Below, piece by piece: positions 16,401 to 23,021 of a stretch of 31,114 bases of DNA. A program made the position numbers and the translations under genes. The stretch is from positions 1-31,114 of the forward strand of contig JBCBQC010000074.1 of NCBI GenBank assembly GCA_039820405.1, written 5' to 3'. Numbering within the stretch: position 1 is the first letter of the stretch; every line of letters starts with the position of its first letter. Under the pieces are notes generated by a model. That model was not told where the DNA came from. It saw only the letters and a program-made list of their open reading frames with translations, and did not search any database. The stretch comes from CALLVY01 sp937899855. GTDB lineage: Bacteria > Bacteroidota > Bacteroidia > Chitinophagales > Saprospiraceae.

Positions 16401-18521
16401 AAAGATCAGGGCCCCGCCGAGCGCAGCGGCCTGGCGGTAGAGCCCATCTCCGTACGCCCGCCCGAGGAGGGACGGGCTACCGTCGGGATGTTGCCAGTAC
16501 TCCAGCGGAAAGACCTGGTTACCATCAAAGCGGTAAGCCCCACTGCGAAAGGTAAAACAACAGCCCAAGCTCGGACCCGGGGTAAAGATGGATTCCTCGG
16601 TCAAAAAATAGAGGTTATTCCCCACCTGCCGCAAGTCCGTGATGTCGTCGATGTTCCAACCTCCCGCATCGATGGACACTTGGCTAAAGCCACTGTTGTC
16701 CGCGGCCACGTTTAGTCGAGTCGTTCCGAAATAGGGGTAATTGTCGGTAGGCTTGTCGGTGAAATAAAGTTGCTGTTGAAATTCGATGACTTCTTCCGTT
16801 CGGCTGGACGGAAAGACCAAAGCGCTGCTGGTCCCGTCGTAGCGATAGATGGCCTCGCCGGAGGAATAGTACGCTTGTCCGCGCCAGACCGTCTGGTACT
16901 GGGCCCGGTCAACGGGAGGCTGCCAGCCCGTAGCCACTTGCGCAATTTGATCGGAGGCGGCAAGGGCCCACTGCGCGGCGCCGTTGCCCGCATCGGCTCG
17001 GAAGCTCAACTGGTCGGAGCTCAAAAAAGGCCCCCGGATTTGGGCGTCGGCATCGTAACCCGCCCAGTCGCCCACCAGCGACTCGATTTGCCCCGTACTG
17101 GGATCGAAGGACCAGCGATTGGCAATGCCTTGGGGAGCGGCATTGGTGGAGTAGAGTAGGCGTCCGTCCGGTAGGTAATAGGTGGCCTGGTCAAAATTGA
17201 CGGGGGTGAGGAAATTACCCGTGGTCTGGGTGCCGGCACTGGTCCCGTCGGTACGCCACAGCTCGCCACTGAGGTTGAAGGCGGGGCTGATGACGAAGTA
17301 GCCCGTCCCGCCATTGGCCCCCAAGCTGATGCGATTGCCCGAAGGAGGCAGGGCCAGCCGTTGGATCTCGGTCGTCCCCGCGGGAGTACCATCCGTGGCC
17401 CAGAGCGCCACCCCGGAGCCATTTTCTCGGATCAAGTAAACCAGGCGATCCGGCAGCTCGATGATCTGGGCCTGGGTAAAGGGCGTCAAATTGGTATTGC
17501 TCAGGACCTGAGTTCCCGCATCCGTACCGTCGGTGACCCACAGGTCGGCCGTGCGTTCGTTGAGGAAGACGACGCGATTGCCCACGCCACGAAAACTGCG
17601 AAACCGCGGATCAAAGCTATTGCCCACCCAGGCCTTTACCAGGGTCAGCGCCGCGGGATCATTCCCGCTGCGGTAGATGTAATTGCCCACGGTGGTACTG
17701 AGGCTGCCGTTTTGGAAGAGGCGGTAAAAAAGGTAGGCCTCCTCCCCGGTCACGACCAGATCAAGGCGGTCAAAGAACTGCTCCGTCGGATCGGCCACGG
17801 GGATGATTCCGCGCTGGCGGGTCGTCATGGCCGTTCCCTCGGTTTCCCAGAGTCGGCGAAAACGATCACTGGTGGTAAAGAGGGCAACGGTCGTAAAAAA
17901 AGCCTTGCCCGTGTCGTTTTGTACCGGGCCACTGATCCGCTGTGGGATGATGCCACTGGTGAGGTCGACCACCAGTTGGGTTTGGTTGGTGGCGGGATGG
18001 TAGGACCACAGCAAGCGGTTGTTGTCGGTGGATAGGTAAATCCGATCCCCCGCGACACTCAAGTTTTCGGGGCCGACGAAGGAGCTGTAGTCGGGAATGA
18101 GATCGGCCACCAGTTCGGTACCATCGGGGCTGCCATCGCTGCGAAAAAGCTCGACGCCACTTTGCCCGTCGTTGGCCAAAAAGTAAACGTAGTTGCCCAG
18201 GCTGACCAAGTGGATGGGGGAGGAGCTACGGGCGCCGGGATAAATATCGGCGACCATTCGGGTACCCGCGAAGCTGCCGTCGGTGACGTACAGTTCGCGA
18301 CCGTAGCGGGCGTCATCCTCAACGAAAAAAACTAAATTGCCCAATTGGGCCGAGTAGCTGTCGTTGTTCAGTCGATTGGGATCAAACTGAGGACTGCGGG
18401 TTTTGAGGTCCTGTACCAGGCTGGGGCTAGGGGCTTGTCCCGACAGAAAGAACGCGGGGAATAAGCAAGACAGGAGTACCAGGAGGTGCCTCGGCGGATA
18501 CACGCAAAAAGAAGCATTCAT
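13407..18521 (-). CDS. Large secreted multidomain protein with T9SS C-terminal sorting domain
   Basis: Predicted 1704-residue secreted protein. A signal peptide (residues 1-29, ending FFLSGQA) is followed by about 850 residues of ELWxTDGTxxGT repeats, for example ELYVTDGSFAGT near 76, ELFRSDGSPDGT near 124, DLWVTDGTDAGT near 326 and ELWRTDGTSAGT near 420, with further copies towards 880. A DUF11-like domain, a CARDB-like domain (LPDLVVDFGPNVPSEI), a carbohydrate-binding-like jelly-roll segment (LLRNPGYEAASPLAHWQNL), an HYR domain (APVISNCPTDITVSTD) and a second DUF11-like domain follow. The last ~80 residues are a type A sorting domain: LQQLFPNPASDRLTV, YDVRGV, LPAGMYVIHL. Export and surface attachment or release by T9SS are therefore expected. 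The repeats may form a beta-propeller-like scaffold. No catalytic motif is visible. A TACCTTTT box at 18552-18559 is a weak promoter candidate. Confidence 0.88.
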   Translation of the reverse strand: MNASFCVYPPRHLLVLLSCLFPAFFLSGQAPSPSLVQDLKTRSPQFDPNRLNNDSYSAQLGNLVFFVEDDARYGRELYVTDGSFAGTRMVADIYPGARSSSPIHLVSLGNYVYFLANDGQSGVELFRSDGSPDGTELVADLIPDYSSFVGPENLSVAGDRIYLSTDNNRLLWSYHPATNQTQLVVDLTSGIIPQRISGPVQNDTGKAFFTTVALFTTSDRFRRLWETEGTAMTTRQRGIIPVADPTEQFFDRLDLVVTGEEAYLFYRLFQNGSLSTTVGNYIYRSGNDPAALTLVKAWVGNSFDPRFRSFRGVGNRVVFLNERTADLWVTDGTDAGTQVLSNTNLTPFTQAQIIELPDRLVYLIRENGSGVALWATDGTPAGTTEIQRLALPPSGNRISLGANGGTGYFVISPAFNLSGELWRTDGTSAGTQTTGNFLTPVNFDQATYYLPDGRLLYSTNAAPQGIANRWSFDPSTGQIESLVGDWAGYDADAQIRGPFLSSDQLSFRADAGNGAAQWALAASDQIAQVATGWQPPVDRAQYQTVWRGQAYYSSGEAIYRYDGTSSALVFPSSRTEEVIEFQQQLYFTDKPTDNYPYFGTTRLNVAADNSGFSQVSIDAGGWNIDDITDLRQVGNNLYFLTEESIFTPGPSLGCCFTFRSGAYRFDGNQVFPLEYWQHPDGSPSLLGRAYGDGLYRQAAALGGALIFTDHERLYRTGSGSDAITTLRELPIVDYFNFQYLSTVGDRVYCAVNDGNSGYEIWTTDGTTGGTQLLRDIVPGVAGSCPKYAVEADGKAYFLIDHCRKAYELWESDGTTAGTRLHTDLSDFIDIQDSLYFFDGALYFVGNQGQSGLEWWRIPLGVNPPNNGPDLSLSLVVNNTNPPAFSNVNFELRIRNTGDAPMTDILVDFPIPADLAFVIQNVSQGDYFNWVGEWNVGALDPGAEATLYVRLFTLSAGAIPVYAQVAAHRENDVDSSPGNGTPPSVQEDDEVVIILNGGQSPCTISAIQTLLTCDDQGTANPDDDTYTLQVDPQGTSLGQTYTLTAIALEPGGPNFSLNSLPYGQAQSSLPFLISSGGFELIIEDDQGACTASETILPPAPCSVGNTLPDLVVDFGPNVPSEIIKETAVPIPFVYQNVGAPTTASLSNEVYLSIDPNISADDLRISPANYPFSLAGTNQVYQDQPSLLLADVFPEGVYWLIVRVDDLNDLTESDETNNTVQRLVQVRAADDPLTCTNNLLRNPGYEAASPLAHWQNLGGAQVSSDANGGNNAVVLNGTGAGSILQNLPAEAGRSYTLSAFAKTTGAPPKAYLSLKFLTASWQPLVTLVEFVPKGSIFERVEINFTAPAGTAFVEARALKETGDFELTVDDWCLTDGPGDPCQPDQIAPVISNCPTDITVSTDQNGTTVDWPLPSATDNCELASFIPNFLPGLFEFPLGTTTVVYRALDFGGNESFCDFDVTVVSSDTLDNGGVDLELAMTASLTEFHPWQPFSVTLTVNNRGNAPATDVRIEFPQPDGSVFQGGNEFSASQGTYVPYGARVWEVGEVGPNGAASITFNLFTVQASSDILPYAQVIGLNEMDSDSSPSNGTCCTGVEDDELGVVLVPSGSAPNLRQGAVSSLALQQLFPNPASDRLTVLWESPQAGDFPLTVYDVRGVAVLQKTLRTGVGLNSVEVDLAGLPAGMYVIHLADAHPKKAQLRFVKMGM

Positions 18522-18761
18522 AGTCTTATCTTGTAATGGTTAGAGAGGGTTAAAAGGTATCAATTGTAAGATCGTACCTTTAATTTCACCAAACTCACCG
18601 GCATTTCCAAAAACAGATTTCCCAATTCTCCAATGAAAAAAGGGCTGGTAAACAAGATAAGTAATTGAATATGAGAATTTTGAAGGAGAATTCTACCAAA
18701 GGAATTTTGAAAGTGATGCTTCAGCGGATGGTCCAATCCGACCCTGGGCCTCACCGGATGC

Positions 18762-19961
18762 TCATTTGCTCGCCTCAATCTTGATCTCGGAATTTTGGAT
18801 TTCTCGCAGTAGCCGTTCTTCCTCGATGATGGTTTTAAGGGACTTGTTGTCGAGAGGGTCCACCGCCTTGATGCCGACGATCTTTAGTTCCGTACGCCGG
18901 TTCTTCTGGTGGGCCTGTGCATCACAAAGTACGCCATTGCGACAGCGATTCACCAGCTGCGTTTCTCCGTAGCCTTTTGCCACCAAGGTCCCCATTTCGA
19001 CGCGCCCCCGTTCGATCAGGTAGTCGACTGCGGCCTGCGCTCGCTTTTCCGAAAGCTGTAAGTTGTAAGCCGCCGAGCCCCGGGAGTCCGTATGCGAACC
19101 CAGCTCGACGGTAACCGCCGGATTGTCTTTGAGAATGCCCACCAGATTGTCGAGCTCCACGGCGGCATCGGCTCGGATATCCCACTTGTCGTAATCGTAG
19201 TAGATGTTTTCGATCTGGTAGGTGGTGTTGAGTTGAAGGGGTTCCAACTCGACGTTGGCGAGGAAAGTTCCCATTTGGTTGCCGGAGCTCATGACATCCA
19301 GGACGCCCGGCTCGACCGTGCCGAGGCCATCAAAACAGAGGATACAGCCCTCCACATCGACGTAAGCCTCGATGCGTTTGTTGAAATAGCCTTCCCGACG
19401 GATCATGATGGTGTAGTGGTGGCCCCGTTCAAAATTGAATTTAAAAGTGGGGTAGGGCCACTTTTGGAGGACCAATTCTTCACTCCGAGTCGTATTGTTG
19501 TAAATTTCGATGCGTGCACTGTCGATGGCTCGGACGGTGCCCACCTCCGCGGTCACCTGCCGAGGCTCGGCGATGGTGACGTCAAAGACGTAACCCGGTT
19601 TGCGTTCGAACTCCATTTTGAGATAGTACTTTTCCCCGTCCCGTAGCGCACTGCGCGCGATCTCCCGCTGTCGGGGTAGAAATAGCTTTTTCTCGGCTAC
19701 CACCAGCAAATCGCGATTGCGGGGTACCGTTACTCGAAAGACGCCATTGGCATTGGTCGTGGCCCGGGCGAGTAGCTTGCCCTCGGGTTGGGTCAATACT
19801 TTGATGCGAACGTTCTTGACGTAGCCCCGGTTGTTGGCTTCAAAGACGTAGCCCTCCAAGATCAATGGAGTGGGGGGCAAAGTATCGGGGGCTTGGCCAA
19901 AAAGGGGGGCCAGGGCTAAAGTGTTGATACCACAGAGGACGAGTAACAATGGCAACTTCAT
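18762..19961 (-). CDS. OmpA-family protein with N-terminal beta-sandwich modules
   Basis: Predicted 399-residue envelope protein. A signal peptide (to about LFGQA, residue 24) precedes a carboxypeptidase-regulatory-like beta-sandwich (LEGYVFEANNRGYVKNVRI...) and a second strand-rich module containing a CILC pair. An OmpA C-terminal peptidoglycan-binding domain follows from about residue 250. It shows the expected signature: IYYDYDKWDIRADA, the diaminopimelate-contact motif SHTDSRG, NLQLSEKRAQAAVDYL, KGYGE and KNRRTEL. It probably links peptidoglycan to an outer-membrane or periplasmic partner. After the domain a short charged tail remains. The 240-base gap to the T9SS-cargo gene downstream holds no gene. 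A predicted promoter and a long palindrome lie directly upstream. Confidence 0.88.
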   Translation of the reverse strand: MKLPLLLVLCGINTLALAPLFGQAPDTLPPTPLILEGYVFEANNRGYVKNVRIKVLTQPEGKLLARATTNANGVFRVTVPRNRDLLVVAEKKLFLPRQREIARSALRDGEKYYLKMEFERKPGYVFDVTIAEPRQVTAEVGTVRAIDSARIEIYNNTTRSEELVLQKWPYPTFKFNFERGHHYTIMIRREGYFNKRIEAYVDVEGCILCFDGLGTVEPGVLDVMSSGNQMGTFLANVELEPLQLNTTYQIENIYYDYDKWDIRADAAVELDNLVGILKDNPAVTVELGSHTDSRGSAAYNLQLSEKRAQAAVDYLIERGRVEMGTLVAKGYGETQLVNRCRNGVLCDAQAHQKNRRTELKIVGIKAVDPLDNKSLKTIIEEERLLREIQNSEIKIEASK

Positions 19962-19987
19962 GGTGGGGTCTTTTTGAGCAGTGGGCA

Positions 19988-20015
19988 GTAGATCGGTAAT
20001 CGATTACGATCTGCT
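19988..20015. promoter_or_regulatory. Long imperfect palindrome, operator candidate
   Basis: The core GTAATCGATTAC (19996-20007) is a perfect 12-base palindrome. It is flanked by GATC on both sides, with one extra G on the left, and then by AGTA/TGCT arms that still pair at three of four positions. It lies immediately downstream of the predicted -7 element of the OmpA-family gene, where a repressor would block initiation. Confidence 0.5.
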
Positions 20016-20046
20016 ATACGTAGCCGGGATGGAATTTGTTTGCAAA
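20015..20046 (-). promoter_or_regulatory. Candidate promoter for the OmpA-family gene
   Basis: On the minus strand TTTG (20046-20043) is followed after exactly 20 bases by TACGTATA (20022-20015). This is an imperfect but recognisable -7 element. The spacing fits the Bacteroidota pattern. The start of transcription would fall inside the adjacent palindrome, about 50 bases before the ATG. Confidence 0.4.
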
Positions 20047-20112
20047 TACATGATAAAAATATCGTATACGTTGGGAAAAGAAAGGCAACCGGCTGTGGTG
20101 GGAACTGGGGAG

Positions 20113-20147
20113 AAAAAACAAAGCCCCGAACGGTGGTCGGGGCTTTG
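20113..20147 (-). terminator. Intrinsic terminator of pepT
   Basis: CAAAGCCCCGA (20119-20129) and TCGGGGCTTTG (20137-20147) form a perfect 11-bp stem with a 7-base loop. On the minus strand the stem is followed directly by six T (20118-20113). It stands 55 bases past the pepT stop, on the correct strand. Confidence 0.9.
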
Positions 20148-20201
20148 CTGGCGGGAAGGGGATGCGCAGGGGGAAACGCAGGGCGAATGTGCCCCCGATC
20201 C

Positions 20202-21452
20202 TTAGGCTTTCTCTTCCCAGATACGGGCGAGATGGACGATGGTGGCTACGGCTTTTTCCATGTCCTGTACCGATACCCATTCGTGTTTGGAGTGAAAGGC
20301 GTGTTCACCGGCGAACAAGTTGGGGCAAGGGAGGCCCATAAAGGAGAGCCGGGAGCCGTCGGTACCGCCGCGGATGGCGGAGGGTTTGGGCGCGACGCCC
20401 GCTCGCTCGATGGCCTCGATGGCGTTGGTCGAAATTTGTGGGTGCTGCGCCACGATTTTTTTCATGTTCCGATACTGCTCCACCACCTCGATATCCGCTC
20501 GGGAGTGGGGATAAGCGTTCAGCACCTCATCGACGATTTGGCGGAGTTCCGCGGCGTGTTGGGCGAGCTTTTCATCGGTGAAATCGCGGACGATAAATTT
20601 CAGGGTACTTTGCTCCACGCCCCCCTGGACCTGGTAGGGATGGACAAAGCCTTCCCGCCGCTCGGTACTCTCCGGCGACAGGCGATCCTTGGGCAGTCGG
20701 GCGAGGACTTCTCCGGCAATTTTGAGGGCACTTTCCATTTTACCCTTGGCAAAACCCGGGTGGGCACTGACGCCGTGAATGGTAATGGTGAGCGCATCGG
20801 CAGAAAAGGTCTCGTCTTCAAAGGAACCGAGGGTTTCGCCATCAATGGTGTAGCCAAAGTCAGCTCCCAAGCGCTGGAGGTCTACCTTGTCGACCCCGCG
20901 TCCGATCTCCTCGTCGGGAGTGAAGAGGATGCGAATTTTGCCGCGTTTGACCTCGGGGTGGGTCATAAAGTAGTGCGCCGCGTCCATGATTTCGGCCACG
21001 CCGGCCTTATTGTCGGCACCGAGTAGGGTGGTGCCACTGGCGGTGATGATGTCGTTGCCGTACTGGGCGGCGAGATCGGGATGGTCGGCCTGGCGGATGA
21101 TTTGTTGCGCATCGTCGGGCAGGACCAGATCCTGTCCCCGATAGTCTCGGTGGACGATGGGTTTGACATCCTTGCCACTACAATCGGGCGAGGTATCCAT
21201 GTGGGAGCAAAAGCAAATGACGGGCACGTTTTTGTCCGTATTGGCGGGAATGGTCGCGTAGACGTACCCAAATTCGTCCAATTCGGCATCGGCAATGCCC
21301 ATGGCCCGGAGCTCTTCGACCAGCACCCGACCCAGGTCCTTTTGCTTTTCCGTAGAAGGCTGGGTGGGGGAGGCGGCATCGGATTGGGTATCGATGGTCA
21401 CGTAGCGCAAAAAGCGCTCGCTTACGGTCGGGGTATAATTGGCTAAACTCAT
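20202..21452 (-). CDS. pepT: Peptidase T (tripeptide aminopeptidase, M20B)
   Basis: Predicted 416-residue cytoplasmic di-zinc aminopeptidase that removes the N-terminal residue of tripeptides. Metal and catalytic motifs are all present: SHMDTSPD (His84, Asp86), LLGADNKAG (Asp147), FTPDEEIGRG (catalytic Glu181 and Glu182), YTIDGE (Asp204), the dimerisation-domain motif GVSAHPGFAKG, and IRGGTDGSRLSFMG followed by FHSKHEW. Length is close to the usual ~410. The ATG at 21452 was chosen because SLANYTPTVSERFLRYVTID starts the domain. The open frame upstream to 21641 reads through a promoter and inverted repeats and has no family similarity. It is transcribed alone, between its own promoter and terminator. 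Confidence 0.95.
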   Translation of the reverse strand: MSLANYTPTVSERFLRYVTIDTQSDAASPTQPSTEKQKDLGRVLVEELRAMGIADAELDEFGYVYATIPANTDKNVPVICFCSHMDTSPDCSGKDVKPIVHRDYRGQDLVLPDDAQQIIRQADHPDLAAQYGNDIITASGTTLLGADNKAGVAEIMDAAHYFMTHPEVKRGKIRILFTPDEEIGRGVDKVDLQRLGADFGYTIDGETLGSFEDETFSADALTITIHGVSAHPGFAKGKMESALKIAGEVLARLPKDRLSPESTERREGFVHPYQVQGGVEQSTLKFIVRDFTDEKLAQHAAELRQIVDEVLNAYPHSRADIEVVEQYRNMKKIVAQHPQISTNAIEAIERAGVAPKPSAIRGGTDGSRLSFMGLPCPNLFAGEHAFHSKHEWVSVQDMEKAVATIVHLARIWEEKA

Positions 21453-21486
21453 ACTATGGTTCTTATTATGGTTGTGGTGTAGGACC

Positions 21487-21494
21487 CAAAAATA
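21487..21494 (-). promoter_or_regulatory. -7 promoter element of pepT
   Basis: The minus strand reads TATTTTTG, an exact TAnnTTTG match 35 bases before the ATG. No good TTTG lies 19-20 bases upstream. Instead a 6-bp inverted repeat (CGGAGA-AATTG-TCTCCG, 21504-21520) occupies that zone. Confidence 0.45.
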
Positions 21495-21544
21495 AGAAAT
21501 GCCCGGAGAAATTGTCTCCGCAAAGCCCCGGAAGATTTTGTGCC

Positions 21545-21565
21545 GAGCGGCTTCCCTCGCCGCTC
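21545..21565. repeat. Perfect inverted repeat (7-bp arms)
   Basis: GAGCGGC (21545-21551) and GCCGCTC (21559-21565) flank a 7-base loop. There is no T-run. It lies in the 290-base divergent region between pepT and the propeptide-like lipoprotein gene. Confidence 0.5.
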
Positions 21566-21599
21566 CCGGTACCCGTGGCCCCGCGGGCTCTTGAGGACA

Positions 21600-21639
21600 G
21601 CACCCCATTGTGAGGAAAATAATTTTTCTCATTCGGTGC
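21600..21639. repeat. Extended 40-base inverted repeat
   Basis: The inner arms TGAGGAAAAT and ATTTTTCTCA form a near-perfect 21-base palindrome (21611-21631, one G-T pair). The outer arms GCACC (21600-21604) and GGTGC (21635-21639) pair again across a short internal loop. With no T-run it is not a standard terminator. It could be an operator or an RNA element between two divergent genes. Confidence 0.5.
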
Positions 21640-21742
21640 AACCCTGGTCATTTTTACGCACTATTAAGGGTAATGATCGGAACCTTGCTCACAGCACCCG
21701 GCCCCGATTACGACTAATTGATCACAAAAGAGGATACCAAAA

Positions 21743-22426
21743 ATGAAACATTCCATTTGGATCGCCGCGGCTTTTTTCCTGGTCCTGGCGAGCTGTAGCA
21801 AAGAAAAAGAGCTGGAACCGGTACTGGATACCTGTGATTTTATCAATTTTAAGTACTATCAGGGCGCAAGGGATACCCTGGGGGAATTGTCGACGGACTA
21901 CCTGCTCATCGGCGTGGATAAGGCCAACAGCGACAGCGAGATAGCCACCCTGATCTCCAGCATGACTGCCTTGGACCAAAATTACGCCTACACCATTCAC
22001 TCCAGTGGGCAATACCAGTTCAAAGAAGTCCCGGTGAAGCTCCGTAGTTCGAGTAGCTGTGTGGAAATCGAGCAAATGATGGCGGACATCGAACAGCAGC
22101 CCCTGGTGGATTACGTACACTACACCATCCGGACGGACGATTGCAACAGTTTGATCTGGGAGCCGCTCGGTGATTTGTGCATCAACAGCTACGGCAGTAG
22201 TTTTTTCGTTAAAGTGTTGGACGAAAATGACCGGTCCGACCTGAACCGACTGATCGCGGAGACCGAGACGGAACTGGTCAAGCAAAATGAATTCAATCCC
22301 CGCTGGTTTGAATTGCGTGCGACAAAAAATGCGGCCGGCGACGCGCTGGAGATGGCCAATCGCTTCCACGAATCGGGCCTTTTTGAATACAGCGAACCCG
22401 GAATATCGAAATATCCTGTGGAGTAG
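21743..22426 (+). CDS. Lipoprotein resembling the propeptide of Bacteroidota S8 proteases
   Basis: Predicted 227-residue lipoprotein with signal peptide and lipobox LASC (Cys18). From about residue 148 the sequence SSFFVKVLDENDRSDLNRLI, then LVKQNEFNPRWFELRATKNA and ALEMANRFHESGLFEYSEP, closely resembles, from memory, the N-terminal region just before the catalytic domain in Bacteroidota subtilisin-like (S8) proteases. No Asp-His-Ser catalytic domain follows. The frame ends at 22426, and nothing similar is found in the next kilobase. It could be a stand-alone protease inhibitor or chaperone, or the remnant of a larger gene. Residues 20-145 contain four further cysteines and are not recognised. 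The sigma-factor gene starts 51 bases downstream, so cotranscription is possible. Confidence 0.7.
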   Translation: MKHSIWIAAAFFLVLASCSKEKELEPVLDTCDFINFKYYQGARDTLGELSTDYLLIGVDKANSDSEIATLISSMTALDQNYAYTIHSSGQYQFKEVPVKLRSSSSCVEIEQMMADIEQQPLVDYVHYTIRTDDCNSLIWEPLGDLCINSYGSSFFVKVLDENDRSDLNRLIAETETELVKQNEFNPRWFELRATKNAAGDALEMANRFHESGLFEYSEPGISKYPVE

Positions 22427-22477
22427 GAGCGCGGCTCCGATACGGTACCAGGCTTACGTAAGATCGAATAAAACCCA

Positions 22478-23017
22478 TTGAGTGAATCGGACCACATACT
22501 AGCGGAGCGCTGCCAAAAAGGCGATCGCCGGGCCCAAAAGGAGCTCTATCAGCAATACCGACGGATGCTGTTTGGGGTCTGTTTGCGCTACGCCGCCAAC
22601 CGCCAGGAGGCCGAAGACCTGCTGCAGGAAAGCCTGCTGCGCATCTATACCGATCTCTACCAGTACCAACCCACGGGCCCCCTCGGAGCCTGGCTGCGTC
22701 GGGTGACGGTCAACGTCGCGCTTCAGCAGTTGCGCAAAAAAAAGCGGCTCTTTCCGACGGAAGATCTGGATCAACTGGCCGATCGAGGGGAAGAGGAGGA
22801 GGACTGGTTTGCCGAAGATCGGGCTCGCGCCCTGCTCGCCATGGTCCAACAACTGCCCGAAGGCTACCGATTGGTGTTCAACCTCCACGTCATCGAAGGC
22901 CTCAGCCACGCAGAAATTGCCCAGCATCTGGACATCAGCGTCAATACGAGCAAGTCACAATTATCCCGTAGCAAAGCTTTGCTACGCAAAATGTTAGAAA
23001 AAAAGGTGTCGACCTAA
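22478..23017 (+). CDS. ECF-type RNA polymerase sigma-70 factor (TTG start)
   Basis: Predicted 179-residue ECF sigma factor. The region 2 domain (about residues 20-90) includes YAANRQEAEDLLQESLLRIY and the -10 recognition helix GAWLRRVTVNVALQQLRKKK. Region 4 (about 120-170) includes LPEGYRLVFNLHVIEGLSHA and the helix-turn-helix ending in NTSKSQLSRSKALL, typical of Bacteroidota ECF factors. The start is a TTG at 22478. An in-frame TAA lies three codons upstream (22469-22471), and the first ATG (codon 30) is already inside the conserved domain. The next gene begins 4 bases after the stop, which marks it as the regulatory partner. The factor probably directs the promoters of this cluster or of envelope genes elsewhere. 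Confidence 0.9.
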   Translation: MSESDHILAERCQKGDRRAQKELYQQYRRMLFGVCLRYAANRQEAEDLLQESLLRIYTDLYQYQPTGPLGAWLRRVTVNVALQQLRKKKRLFPTEDLDQLADRGEEEEDWFAEDRARALLAMVQQLPEGYRLVFNLHVIEGLSHAEIAQHLDISVNTSKSQLSRSKALLRKMLEKKVST

Positions 23018-23021
23018 TGCC

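Noticed and set aside
18560..18778. 72-codon minus-strand open frame between the OmpA-family and T9SS cargo genes
   Set aside because: It overlaps the end of the OmpA-family gene and the promoter zone of the cargo gene, and the sequence has no protein-like features.
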